Source: Verrucomicrobiia bacterium (GTDB lineage: Bacteria > Verrucomicrobiota > Verrucomicrobiia > Limisphaerales > UBA11358). Taken from it: a DNA stretch of 64,000 bases. The notes beneath the pieces are model-generated. The model made no database searches. It saw nothing but the letters and a program-made list of their open reading frames with translations, and had not been told where the DNA came from. Both the position numbers and the translations under genes were made by a program. Location of the stretch: contig JARLJW010000014.1 of the NCBI GenBank assembly GCA_031290985.1, forward strand, positions 124,001-188,000, in the 5' to 3' direction. Shown here piece by piece: positions 8,852-17,817 of the stretch. Every line of letters begins with the position of its first letter. Within the stretch, counting starts at the first letter, position 1.

Positions 8852-10840
8852 ATGAAAGCACTCGTCATTTATGCATCAATTATCGGCCTGCTCGCCGCGG
8901 CCGCGAACGCTGCGGATATAACCTGGCAGGCGCCCGTCGCCATCTCCGGCACCGCCGATGTCAACACCCAGGGAACGCTTTACGGCTCGTGGGCGCCCGG
9001 TGATGATTATCAAGGTGATTTCAATTCGGCTCCGCAAAACTACACGGTGAATGGCGTCCCGTTCAACACCTACGGCACCCCGGGGGTTGATTTTGGCATC
9101 AGCGGCTCCGGCATCAATCTGGATCGCTACAATGGCTTTGCCAGCCCGAATACCGGCGATTCCATCTACAACAACCTCTTGCAAGTGGCCATCTTCAACT
9201 GGAATTCAGGCTCCAGCGACATGATCGTCTCCTGGGATAACCTGATCGTTGGTCACACCTATCTGGTTCAAGCCTGGGTGAATGACGGTCGCGGCGGCCA
9301 GTCCGGAACTTCAACTTTCATCGGCGGGGTCAGCAATTCAGCCCCGGTGGCCATTGGCAATGGCGTGCCCGGCCAATACATCATTGGCACCTTTGTCGCG
9401 GACGGCGGCTCGCAGAGCTTCACCATGACGCCGGGCATCATGCTGAACCTTCTGCAAGTCCGTGACATTTCGCCGACGCCCAACGTGACCTGGGGAACGC
9501 CCACCGCCATCTCCGGACCTGACGACGTAAAAATTAACGGCAACTATTTCGGTTCATGGGCGCCGTACAATCAAGATGCATTTAACAATGGTTCCAGCGG
9601 GCTGGTGGTCAACGGCACAAAATTTGTGGCCTCCAGCGATCTGCCCAACTTGTTCACCGTCGGTTTCAACAATGGCTACGGCGGCTACAACAATCCCAAC
9701 ACTTCGGATGCCAACTATAACGACCTCCTGCAAACCGCCACCTACGAGGGCTTCGGCGACGGTCGCCCCGTGTCCTTGAGCTGGACCGGCATGAAGCCGG
9801 GCCACACCTACCAAATCCAGATTTGGGCCAATGATGGACGCGGTAACGGACGGACGGAAAAATTCACCGGTGGCGCCAACACCTCTGCCACGGTGGACTT
9901 CGGCGATGCTCCCGGGCAATACATCGTCGGCACATTTGTGGCCGACAGTGGCGGCCGGCAGGTGATTTCACTGAGCGGTGCGGGTTCGCCCAACGGCCCC
10001 TACCCCCAGGTGAATCTCGTGCAAGTTCGTGACCTGACTACGACCCCAGACATCACCTGGCAGGCGCCCGCCCCCATTTCCGGACCTTCCGACGTGGCCA
10101 CGAATGGCGCCTATTTCGCGTCTTGGGCGCCGTACAATCAAGACTCGGCCAACAATGGTTCCAGCGGGCTCGTCGTTAACGGCACAAAATTTCTGGCATT
10201 CAACGATTTTCCAAACTTCAACACCATCGGTTTCAACAACGGCTACAATGGCTATAACAATCCGGGCACTGCGGACGCCAACTATAACGACCTGCTGCAG
10301 ACCGCCACCTACGAGGGCTTTGGCGACGGCCGGCCTGTGTCTTTGAGTTGGGGTGGCATGACCCCCGGCCATGCCTATCTCGTCCAAATCTGGGCCAATG
10401 ATGGACGTGGCAATGGGCGGACGGAAAGCTTCACCGGAGGCGGAAACACTTCTGACACTGTGTATTTTGGCAATGCCCCCGGGGAATATGTCATCGGCAC
10501 ATTTGTGGCCAACAGCAGCGGGCTGCAAACCATCGATCTGAGCGGCCTCGGATCTCCCAATGGTGATTATCCCCAGCTAAACCTGATCCAAGTCCGCGAC
10601 CTTAACCCGCAACCGCGATTGACCGCCATCAGCGTGAACGGAACCACGTTGAACCTCAGCGCGGTGCACGGTTCGAACAGTGGTCAATATGTGCTGCTCG
10701 GCACCACCAATCTGACCAAGCCGCTGAGCCAGTGGACTCCCATCCTGACTAATTATCTTGATGGCGGCGGCAACCTGAATCTGTCCACGAACATTCTCAA
10801 TCCCGCAGTGGGGCAACAGTTCTTCATGTTGAAGCAATAA
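8852..10840 (+). CDS. Secreted protein with three tandem domains and a shared C-terminal module
   Basis: A 662-residue protein with a signal peptide (residues 1-21, ending ANA). Three copies of a domain of about 185 residues begin at residues 22, 211 and 400. Each starts [DN][IV]TWxxPxxISGxxDV, contains GSWAP or ASWAP, a YNxLLQxA segment, the block PGHxYxxQxWxNDGRG, PGxYxxGTFVA, and ends LxQVRDx. Copies 2 and 3 are close and copy 1 is diverged. Residues about 588-662 form the C-terminal module seen in three other proteins here (GQYVLLGTTNL ... FFMLKQ). No catalytic motif is visible; a glycan-binding or surface role is plausible from its position opposite GH36 but unproven. A strong terminator follows at 10868. 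Confidence 0.8.
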   Translation: MKALVIYASIIGLLAAAANAADITWQAPVAISGTADVNTQGTLYGSWAPGDDYQGDFNSAPQNYTVNGVPFNTYGTPGVDFGISGSGINLDRYNGFASPNTGDSIYNNLLQVAIFNWNSGSSDMIVSWDNLIVGHTYLVQAWVNDGRGGQSGTSTFIGGVSNSAPVAIGNGVPGQYIIGTFVADGGSQSFTMTPGIMLNLLQVRDISPTPNVTWGTPTAISGPDDVKINGNYFGSWAPYNQDAFNNGSSGLVVNGTKFVASSDLPNLFTVGFNNGYGGYNNPNTSDANYNDLLQTATYEGFGDGRPVSLSWTGMKPGHTYQIQIWANDGRGNGRTEKFTGGANTSATVDFGDAPGQYIVGTFVADSGGRQVISLSGAGSPNGPYPQVNLVQVRDLTTTPDITWQAPAPISGPSDVATNGAYFASWAPYNQDSANNGSSGLVVNGTKFLAFNDFPNFNTIGFNNGYNGYNNPGTADANYNDLLQTATYEGFGDGRPVSLSWGGMTPGHAYLVQIWANDGRGNGRTESFTGGGNTSDTVYFGNAPGEYVIGTFVANSSGLQTIDLSGLGSPNGDYPQLNLIQVRDLNPQPRLTAISVNGTTLNLSAVHGSNSGQYVLLGTTNLTKPLSQWTPILTNYLDGGGNLNLSTNILNPAVGQQFFMLKQ

Positions 10841-10867
10841 CCCCAAAGACACCCGGGTGAAGCACAG

Positions 10868-10899
10868 GCCGCCGGACAGCTTGTCCGGCGGCTTTTTTT
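10868..10899 (+). terminator. Rho-independent terminator after the triple-repeat gene
   Basis: A perfect 11-bp stem (GCCGCCGGACA paired with TGTCCGGCGGC) with a 3-base loop is followed by seven T residues. It ends the plus-strand gene at 10840 and lies before the 3' end of the minus-strand AraC gene. Confidence 0.9.
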
Positions 10900-10937
10900 G
10901 CGGCGATCAACGCCGCAGGCGCAATGCCCTCGCACGT

Positions 10938-11969
10938 TCAGTCATTTTTTAGGGACGGAACAGCGGGATTCGAAACGAACCGGCTGGGCGAGACTTTATA
11001 ATGGCGGCGGAAACGTGTGGCGAAGTATTGGCTGGAATTAAAGCCGTTCGCAAAGGCGATTTCGGTCACCGAAAGCTCGGGGCGGGTGCGCAATTGCTGG
11101 GCGGCCCGCTCCAGCCGGCATTGGTTCAAGTATTCCATCGGGCCGGTATTCACCAGTTCGCGGCAGTATTTTGAAAACGCCGTCACGCCCATGTTGCAGT
11201 GGGCCGCCATGCGATCCAGCGTCCATTGCTCCCCGAGATCAACGCTCCCGGCCTTGAGGTCCTGAAAAAACACTTCGACCGCGTGGGTGCGCGCGGTCAT
11301 CTGTCCATTTTCCTGGGCTTGCTGTTCCACCAGGGCGTCCAGCACCCCGATCAGCAACAAGTTCAAATGGACGGCCATCCGCGAAACGACGTGCGGCTGA
11401 TCCCACGCGGTAATGCACCGGGCCAGTTCGCGGAATGATTGTGCTATCGACGGGGTGGACTTCCAGACGGGATTTTTAACCTGCCGCCATCTTTCGGTGA
11501 GTTCGGCGATATCGTCCTTGGTCATCACCAACCACTTTGGCCAGTTCCAATTCTGATTCGGCCGCCGGACCCCGACATCAAGGATCAACCAATGCAGCCG
11601 CCCCCGGCCGATGTTTGGGGCGCCAAATTTATGAAGCTGCCAGGGACGCGTCAGGAGAAAATTGCCCGCATGGACGTTAAATGCCTTCTGCCCCATGATC
11701 AGGTCGCACGTCCCGGTCTCAAAGAAGACGATTTTGATCCCCTCGTTCCGGTGTGGATTCAGCCCCCAGTCCTGCGAGGTGTTCGCATCCCAAAACCCGA
11801 TGCTGTTCAGACCGGGCAATACCTCCTCGGGCATCAAGGTGCCGGGATAATGCCCCTTGGTCAGCGCATGAAATTCAATTTTACCTTCGCGAACCGCCTC
11901 TTTCTGTGGCTCACAATCGTCAATCCCATACTGCTTGCGCCCCATCCGATAGATTGGCTGTGTGGTCAT
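10938..11969 (-). CDS. AraC-family transcriptional regulator
   Basis: A 343-residue regulator. The N-terminal part (residues about 60-150) looks like a cupin-type sensing domain: HRNEGIKIVFFETG, AGNFLLTRPWQLHKFG. The C-terminal part (about 240-335) is an AraC double helix-turn-helix: WTLDRMAAHCNMGVTAFSKY followed by PMEYLNQCRLERAAQQLR and VTEIAFANGFNSSQYFATRF. It is divergent from the fucosidase/fucose operon, and the conserved element at 11970 abuts its start codon. It most likely senses L-fucose or a pathway intermediate and controls the surrounding units; the ligand is inference. Confidence 0.93.
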   Translation of the reverse strand: MTTQPIYRMGRKQYGIDDCEPQKEAVREGKIEFHALTKGHYPGTLMPEEVLPGLNSIGFWDANTSQDWGLNPHRNEGIKIVFFETGTCDLIMGQKAFNVHAGNFLLTRPWQLHKFGAPNIGRGRLHWLILDVGVRRPNQNWNWPKWLVMTKDDIAELTERWRQVKNPVWKSTPSIAQSFRELARCITAWDQPHVVSRMAVHLNLLLIGVLDALVEQQAQENGQMTARTHAVEVFFQDLKAGSVDLGEQWTLDRMAAHCNMGVTAFSKYCRELVNTGPMEYLNQCRLERAAQQLRTRPELSVTEIAFANGFNSSQYFATRFRRHYKVSPSRFVSNPAVPSLKND

Positions 11970-12010
11970 ACATGTTCAAAGTTCTTCGCCGAACAATAAT
12001 ACAAGATTTC
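11970..12010 (+). promoter_or_regulatory. Conserved 41-bp element, copy B (candidate operator)
   Basis: It lies between the araC-type gene (minus, start 11969) and the GH29 gene (plus, start 12081), immediately beside the araC start. It keeps ATGTTCAA, TTCTTCGCCGAA and CAAGA in the same register as copies A and C, with more changes in the second half (29 of 41 against A). The position suits control of both the regulator gene and the fucose operon. Confidence 0.6.
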
Positions 12011-12080
12011 GGTGTTTACAATCTGGCATTCTAAACGGATAAATCCAAAGTGCTTAAACCACTTTGAAAAACCCGGCACG

Positions 12081-13907
12081 ATGACAATATTTATCCAACC
12101 GAGGCGAAAGCTTCGCCGTTTTTACGCCAGTTTGTGGTTCCTGGTCGCGCTGGCGGTTTGCACCATTTTGTTTACCACGACCGTCGCGCAGGCCAGGGTC
12201 GAACCCCCGGGTGACACAAACTCAATCGTCCGCGAATCGGCGGCGCAGCATGATGCCCGGATGAAATGGTGGCGTGAGGCCCGCTTCGGCCTCTTCATCC
12301 ATTGGGGGCTTTATTCCGTGCCGGCCGGCGAATGGCAGGGGAAAACCAACTACGGCGAGTGGATTTTGGAAGAAACCCACATGCCGGTAAGTGAATATGA
12401 AAAATATGCCGGCCAGTTCAACCCGGTCCAATTCAACGCCACCAACTGGGTGCGCGCAGCGCGGGCCGCCGGGGTGAAATACCTCGTCATCACCAGCAAA
12501 CATCACGATGGCTTCGGCCTGTTCCGCTCGGACCTCACGGATTGGTGCATCCGCCGCACCCCCTTTCAACGCGATCCTTTGGCGGAACTGGCCGCCGCCT
12601 GCAAAGCCGAAGGCATCACCTTCTGCTTATACCACTCGATCATGGACTGGCATCATCCTGATTGGGGGCTCCGCCGCGACTGGAACGATGTGGCGACACA
12701 CGCCGGGCCGCCGGACATGGACCGCTACGTTGCCTATATGAAAGGGCAATTAAAGGAACTGCTCACCCGCTACGGCCCGATCGGCCTGGTGTGGTTCGAT
12801 GGCCAATGGGAATCTCCTTGGACTTCGGAGCGCGGCGTTGATCTTTACAACTACGTGCGCAGCCTGCAGCCGGACATCATCATCAATAATCGCGTCGGGA
12901 AACCGGTTGCCACCGCCGGTGGCGGCATGGCGGAAACCGGTCTGGTGGGAGACTATGGCACGCCGGAGCAGACCATTCCACCGGCCGGATTTGGCCCCGG
13001 TGTGGATTGGGAATCGTGCATGACGATGAATGACCATTGGGGCTTCAACAAGGCCGATCAAAATTGGAAATCCGCCCAAACCCTCGTCCGCAACCTGATC
13101 GATTGTTCCAGCAAGGGCGGGAATTACCTGCTCAATATCGGGCCGACCAGCGAGGGGTTGATTCCTGATGCCAGCCTGGCGCGCCTGAAAGCCATCGGAG
13201 ATTGGATGCAGGTTAATGGCGAGGCGATTTACGGCACGTCCGCCAGCCCGTTCCCCCGGCGGCTTCCGTGGGGGCGGTGCACGCAGAAAATTTCCGGCGA
13301 TGGGACGAAGCTTTATCTGCATGTCTTCGACTGGCCGGCCGACGGATACCTGCTCGTCCCCGGCCTCAAAAGCCGGGTGCAAAAGGCCTATTTGCTCGCA
13401 GACCGGTCGCAGCCGAGGCTTGCGACAAAAAACGTCAAGGAAGGTGTGCAAGTGACGCTGTTGGCGAATGCCGCCAAGGAGATCTCGACCACGGTGGTTT
13501 TGGAAATCAAAGACGCGGTGTCCATCGAACCTGCACCTAAAATCGTGGCTTCCGCCTCCAACATCTATCAAAACCAAACCTCACAGTACGGTCCGCAGTT
13601 CGCCTTCGATGGTGAACCCGACACGCGCTGGGCCACTGATGACGCCACCTCACAGGCGTGGATTGCCGTTGATCTGGGTGCAGTCAAAACCATCCATGGC
13701 GTCCGCATCAACGAGGCCTTCGCCGGCCGCGTGCAGAACTACGAGCTGCAATACCGGGACGGCGCGGCTTGGAAGACTTTCCTTTCCGGCGCAACTTTGG
13801 ACGCCAACTTTGACATCACCTTCCCCGCCATCCAGGCGCGCGAGTTCCGGTTGAACATCCTTTCCGCCAAGCAGGGCCCGACCATCCGGGAGATCGAATG
13901 GTATTGA
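12081..13907 (+). CDS. GH29 alpha-L-fucosidase with C-terminal F5/8-type (discoidin) domain
   Basis: A 608-residue secreted enzyme with a long hydrophobic signal peptide (about residues 14-39). The GH29 core shows ARFGLFIHWGLYSVPAGEW, KYLVITSKHHDGFGLF, and GLVWFDGQWE with the likely nucleophile Asp240, then KGGNYLLNIGPTSEG. Residues about 475-608 form a discoidin/CBM32-like domain (FAFDGEPDTRWATDD, AWIAVDLGAVKTIHGVRI, REFRLNI). ATG 12081 is used because upstream in-frame codons add no sensible N-terminus. It is first in a plus-strand run with the symporter and fucose catabolic genes. It should release L-fucose outside the cytoplasm for uptake by the next gene product. Confidence 0.94.
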   Translation: MTIFIQPRRKLRRFYASLWFLVALAVCTILFTTTVAQARVEPPGDTNSIVRESAAQHDARMKWWREARFGLFIHWGLYSVPAGEWQGKTNYGEWILEETHMPVSEYEKYAGQFNPVQFNATNWVRAARAAGVKYLVITSKHHDGFGLFRSDLTDWCIRRTPFQRDPLAELAAACKAEGITFCLYHSIMDWHHPDWGLRRDWNDVATHAGPPDMDRYVAYMKGQLKELLTRYGPIGLVWFDGQWESPWTSERGVDLYNYVRSLQPDIIINNRVGKPVATAGGGMAETGLVGDYGTPEQTIPPAGFGPGVDWESCMTMNDHWGFNKADQNWKSAQTLVRNLIDCSSKGGNYLLNIGPTSEGLIPDASLARLKAIGDWMQVNGEAIYGTSASPFPRRLPWGRCTQKISGDGTKLYLHVFDWPADGYLLVPGLKSRVQKAYLLADRSQPRLATKNVKEGVQVTLLANAAKEISTTVVLEIKDAVSIEPAPKIVASASNIYQNQTSQYGPQFAFDGEPDTRWATDDATSQAWIAVDLGAVKTIHGVRINEAFAGRVQNYELQYRDGAAWKTFLSGATLDANFDITFPAIQAREFRLNILSAKQGPTIREIEWY

Positions 13908-13932
13908 CCGAATATCTGTGAACCCATCCGTC

Positions 13933-15699
13933 ATGAACCACCCGCTGAGCAACCTAGACTGGCTGATCATCGCCGTCTATTTGCTTGGTGTCGTCGGGCT
14001 CGGCGTCACCGCGGGTTTTATGCGGCGGAAGAATGAACGCGGCGGCGAAGGCGGACACTACTTCCTCGCGGGCAACACGCTCACGTGGCCGGTCATCGGC
14101 CTCGCAATGTTCGCGGCGAACATTTCCACGGTCCATCTCGTCAGCCTCGCCGAAACGGCATACAAATACGGCCTGGTCTTCGGCAACTTCGAATGGATGG
14201 CCGGCTTCACGCTGATTCTGTTGTCGCTGTTTTTTGCCCCGCTTTATCTCCGTTCGCGGGTCGCCACCTTGCCCGATTTTCTGGAACGCCGTTTTAATCG
14301 CGGCTGCCGTGACGTGCTGGCCGTCGTGTCGCTGTTTTCCGCCATCGTGATCCACATGGGCGTGGCGCTTTACACCGCCGCGTGGGTGCTGCGCGGCATT
14401 CTGGGCCTGACACCGGGGACGACGATCTTTGGCGTGGACGCGCTGCTGTTGTTCATCATCGTGCTGGGGGCTCTGACCGGCATTTACACGATGCTCGGCG
14501 GCCTGCTCGCCGTCGTCTGGACGGAAAGCGTGCAAACCCTTTTGCTGCTGGTGGGCGCCATCGTCATCACCGCGACCGGTTTTATCAAAATCGGCGGCTG
14601 GGCGGCGCTCGCGCACACGCTGGCATCGCATCCGCATCCGCTCGCCGGCATGGCTGGCAGCCAGGTGACCTGGGGCACGGGAAACTTTTTGACCATGGCG
14701 CGCGATGCCAAAGACCCGAGCGGGCTGGCGTGGTACTCCATCCTGCTCGGCTATCCGGTGCTGGGGATCTGGTATTGGTGCTGCGACCAAACGATTGTCC
14801 AGCGCGTGCTCGCGGCCAAAGATGAGAAAAACGCCCGGCTCGGCCCGCTGTTTTGCGCATTTTTGAAAATCTTTCCAGTCTTTCTGTTCGTGCTCCCCGG
14901 CGTCATCTGTGTCGCCTTGGTCCAGCAAAATGCGTTTGGCGGCGACGCGCCCCAAACCTCGGCGGACACTTACACCTTTCTCATCACGCATTTGCTGCCG
15001 GTTGGCTTGAAGGGCCTGGTCGCCGCCGCCATGCTGGCCGCGGCAATGCAAACCTGCTCCGCCGCGCTCAATTCCACCGCCACGCTCGTCGCCTACGACC
15101 TGTTCAAACGCCACCGGCCCGGCATCAGCGACCACCAGCTCGTCCGCATCGGCAAGTTTACGACCATCGCCGGCACAATCCTGGCCATCGTCTGCTCCCC
15201 CTTGTTTGGCCACTACCCGACCATTTTCGAAGGCATCAACAAGCTGATTTCATACGTTGCCCCGCCCATCACCGCGGTTTTTCTGCTGGGCGTCTTTTGG
15301 AAACGCGCCTCCGGCAAATCCGCCTTCATCACACTCCTCGCCGGCATGGGGTTGGGGGCCGTGACCTTTGTCCTCGATTTCTTCAAGGCGCAGATTGTCG
15401 GCGTCGGGGCGACACCCGAAACCATCGCCGCTTCCCCGCTGTTCAATTTCATCTACAACGTCGCGTTGAAGGATTTCATGCTCGTGGCCTTCGTGCTGCT
15501 GGTCATTTGCCTGGTGATCATGGTGGTGACAACCTTGATTTTTCCCGGGCCGTTCAAGGCCGAGGCGAAACTTTTGGTCTGGGAAAACTGGCGCGAACCG
15601 TTGCGCGGCGCGGCGGGCGGGCGCGGGCTGGCCAATTACCGCGTGCTGGCCGTTTTGATTTTAGTCGTGTTCATCGGGCTTTACGCGCTGTTCCGGTAA
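13933..15699 (+). CDS. Sodium:solute symporter (SSS/SGLT family), probable L-fucose importer
   Basis: A protein of 588 residues with about 13-14 transmembrane helices. Signature stretches include FAANISTVHLVSLAETAYKYG near residue 60, VWTESVQTLLLLVGA, WYWCCDQTIVQRVLAAKDEKNA, and AAMLAAAMQTCSAALNSTATL with YDLFKRH, as in sodium/sugar cotransporters. ATG 13933 gives a usual start (MNHPLSNLDWLIIAVYLLG); a GTG at 13918 in the same frame would add five residues. It lies between the fucosidase and the five fucose catabolic genes, so L-fucose is the likely substrate. Confidence 0.9.
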   Translation: MNHPLSNLDWLIIAVYLLGVVGLGVTAGFMRRKNERGGEGGHYFLAGNTLTWPVIGLAMFAANISTVHLVSLAETAYKYGLVFGNFEWMAGFTLILLSLFFAPLYLRSRVATLPDFLERRFNRGCRDVLAVVSLFSAIVIHMGVALYTAAWVLRGILGLTPGTTIFGVDALLLFIIVLGALTGIYTMLGGLLAVVWTESVQTLLLLVGAIVITATGFIKIGGWAALAHTLASHPHPLAGMAGSQVTWGTGNFLTMARDAKDPSGLAWYSILLGYPVLGIWYWCCDQTIVQRVLAAKDEKNARLGPLFCAFLKIFPVFLFVLPGVICVALVQQNAFGGDAPQTSADTYTFLITHLLPVGLKGLVAAAMLAAAMQTCSAALNSTATLVAYDLFKRHRPGISDHQLVRIGKFTTIAGTILAIVCSPLFGHYPTIFEGINKLISYVAPPITAVFLLGVFWKRASGKSAFITLLAGMGLGAVTFVLDFFKAQIVGVGATPETIAASPLFNFIYNVALKDFMLVAFVLLVICLVIMVVTTLIFPGPFKAEAKLLVWENWREPLRGAAGGRGLANYRVLAVLILVVFIGLYALFR

Positions 15700-15717
15700 C
15701 CAACTTAAATTTCAATC

Positions 15718-15810
15718 ATGAACATTATTTTAAAACTGCTGAAGGTTTCCACAATTGACGGTCCGGTCCGCCGAAACGTCGTCACCCAGGAGGTTAATTT
15801 GCTGCCATGA
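15718..15810 (+). CDS. Possible 30-residue small ORF, coupled by ATGA to the SDR gene
   Basis: An in-frame ATG at 15718 opens 30 codons (MNIILKLLKVSTIDGPVRRN... ending EVNLLP) and stops with the TGA at 15808-15810. That stop overlaps the SDR start codon ATG at 15807 as ATGA. An AGGAGG lies at 15788-15793 inside it, 13 bases before the SDR start. The peptide may be a translated leader or coupling ORF, or a chance reading of a short spacer. No homology is recognised. Confidence 0.3.
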   Translation: MNIILKLLKVSTIDGPVRRNVVTQEVNLLP

Positions 15811-16583
15811 AATCATTATTATTACAAGACAAGGTCATTTTTCTCACCGGCGGTTCCTGTGGCATCGGACGGGATTGTGCCAAGGCTTACGTCGCCGAAG
15901 GCGCGCTGGTGGTCGTGGTCGCCCATGACGAGGACGGCGTCGCCGCCGCCGCCGCCGAGCTTGGCCCAAAACATCTGGGAATCGTCTGTGACGTGACCCG
16001 GGACGACCAGGTGAAAAGCGCCGTCGAAACCGCCCTTAAGAAATACGGCCGGCTGGACGCCGTCCATAATAATGCCGGCATCTCGTCACCCTGCAAACCC
16101 ATCCACGAAACCACCGACGCGGAGTGGAACGAGGTGTTCGATGTGAACCTGAAGGGCGTGCTCCACACCACCCGGCATGCGCTGGCCGCGCTGATCGTGA
16201 GCAAGGGCAGCATCCTCAATACTTCGAGCCTCGTCGGCGCCATTGGCCAGGAGATGCACGCCGCCTATACCGCCACCAAGGGCGGTTTGAATGCGCTCAC
16301 CAAGTCCATGGCCTTGGATTACGCCAGGCATGGCATCCGGGTGAACGGCATCTGCCCCGCCGGCGTCTGGACGCCGATGCTGCGTCAATGGTGCGCTGAA
16401 CAGCCCGACCCCGCCGTGACCTCCAGTTACTTGGATGAGATCCATCCGCTTGGATACTGCCCGGAAAGCCCGGTCATCGCGGACGCTTGCGTCTTTTTGC
16501 TTTCCGACAAGGCGCGCTTCATCACGGGCCACCTCATGAATGTGAGCGGCGGCGCGGAACTCGGCTACCGCCGCAACCCTTGA
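15807..16583 (+). CDS. SDR-family dehydrogenase, candidate L-fucose dehydrogenase
   Basis: A 258-residue short-chain dehydrogenase. The NAD(P)-binding motif TGGSCGIG starts near residue 15, NNAG near 92, and the catalytic serine and YTATK motif lie near residues 143 and 155. Two SDR genes sit in this operon; this one follows the symporter and would oxidise L-fucose to L-fuconolactone, while the one at 18662 would act later. That assignment is by gene order and pathway completeness, since SDR sequence alone does not fix the substrate, and the two roles could be swapped. An AGGAGG ribosome-binding site lies 13 bases upstream. Confidence 0.8.
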   Translation: MKSLLLQDKVIFLTGGSCGIGRDCAKAYVAEGALVVVVAHDEDGVAAAAAELGPKHLGIVCDVTRDDQVKSAVETALKKYGRLDAVHNNAGISSPCKPIHETTDAEWNEVFDVNLKGVLHTTRHALAALIVSKGSILNTSSLVGAIGQEMHAAYTATKGGLNALTKSMALDYARHGIRVNGICPAGVWTPMLRQWCAEQPDPAVTSSYLDEIHPLGYCPESPVIADACVFLLSDKARFITGHLMNVSGGAELGYRRNP

Positions 16584-16587
16584 TTCC

Positions 16588-17814
16588 ATGATCCAAAACA
16601 TCTCCACCCGCGACGCCCGTTATCCCATCGGCCATGGTCATGGCAGTGATGCCATTCATCGCGACCCGGTCTATTCCTATGCCGTGACGCTGTTGCATGA
16701 TGACAACGGTCACACCGGTGTCGGCCTGGCCTTCACGTTGGGTGAAGGCAACCAGCTGGTCTGCGAAGCGGCGAGGTTTTACGCACAACGCCTCATCGGC
16801 CAGCCCATCGAAGAAATCATGGCCGGTTTCGGAGCCCTGCAGCATACGCTGGCCGATGAACAGCAATTTCGCTGGCTGGGGCCGCACAAAGGCGTTGTGC
16901 AGCTCGCGCTCGCGTCCGTCACCAACGCCTGCTGGGATCTGTGGGCGAAAACGCGCGGCGTTCCATTATGGAAATTGCTGCTCGATCTGACGCCGGAACA
17001 AATTGTCGCCACCCTGGATCTTTCCTACTTGGAAGATGAACTGACGGGTGCTGCGGCCTTGCAGATCTTGCGCGACCATCAAGCCACGCGTCCGGTGCGA
17101 TCGGGCATCCTCCAGACCGGCTATCCGGGTTACGACACTTCCGTCGGCTGGTTCAATTATGACGACGCGCAAGTGCGGGAAAACTGCAAGCGCGCCATCG
17201 CCGCGGGCTTCACGGCCATGAAGCTGAAAGTTGGCTCACGCGATCCCGAACGCGATCTGCGCCGCGCCCACATCGTCCGCGAGGTGGCCGGTGACCAGGC
17301 GCGCGTGATGGTGGATGCGAACCAGCAATGGACGCTGCCGCAGGCGCTCGACATCTGCCAGCGGCTGCGGGTCATCAATCCGTTTTGGATCGAAGAACCA
17401 ACGCATCCGGATGATGTGCTCGGCCACAAAACGCTGGCCGATGCCATCGCCCCGACCCGGCTCGCCCTGGGAGAACATGTCCCCAACCGGGTCGTTTTCA
17501 AAAATTATTTGCAGGCGAAATGTGCCGGGTTCATCCAGGCCGACGCCGTGCGCCTGGCCGGTGTCAGCGAATTTCTCGCCGTCAGCTTGTTGAGCCGCAA
17601 GTTTGGTATTCCGACGGTGCCGCATGTCGGTGACATGGGGCAACTGCATCAACATCTCGCCCTCTTCAACCACATTGCGCTCGGCCACGAAGCCATCTTT
17701 CTCGAACACATCCCGCACTTGCGCGAACATTTTGTCCATCCGTGCAAAGTTGAAGGCGGGGTCTATCAAACGCCGCAGGCAGCCGGCGCAAGCTGCGATC
17801 TGAAGCCGGCCTGA
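16588..17814 (+). CDS. L-fuconate dehydratase (enolase superfamily)
   Basis: A 408-residue enolase-superfamily enzyme of the mandelate racemase/FucD type, which converts L-fuconate to 2-keto-3-deoxy-L-fuconate. Visible active-site elements: MKLKVGSRD with the Lys-x-Lys base, VMVDANQQW and WIEEPTHPDD giving the first two metal ligands, ALGEH the third, QADAVR, and VPHVGDMGQLHQHL with the second-barrel histidine. The PVYSYAV region and WDLWAK segment also fit FucD. It is slightly shorter than the Xanthomonas enzyme. It starts 4 bases after the SDR gene and is followed 3 bases later by the lactonase. Confidence 0.9.
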   Translation: MIQNISTRDARYPIGHGHGSDAIHRDPVYSYAVTLLHDDNGHTGVGLAFTLGEGNQLVCEAARFYAQRLIGQPIEEIMAGFGALQHTLADEQQFRWLGPHKGVVQLALASVTNACWDLWAKTRGVPLWKLLLDLTPEQIVATLDLSYLEDELTGAAALQILRDHQATRPVRSGILQTGYPGYDTSVGWFNYDDAQVRENCKRAIAAGFTAMKLKVGSRDPERDLRRAHIVREVAGDQARVMVDANQQWTLPQALDICQRLRVINPFWIEEPTHPDDVLGHKTLADAIAPTRLALGEHVPNRVVFKNYLQAKCAGFIQADAVRLAGVSEFLAVSLLSRKFGIPTVPHVGDMGQLHQHLALFNHIALGHEAIFLEHIPHLREHFVHPCKVEGGVYQTPQAAGASCDLKPA

Positions 17815-17817
17815 CCC

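Noticed and set aside
13954-15213. A 419-codon open frame antisense to the symporter gene
   Set aside because: It is Arg/Gln/His-rich with no recognisable domain and mirrors the codon bias of the real membrane protein on the other strand.
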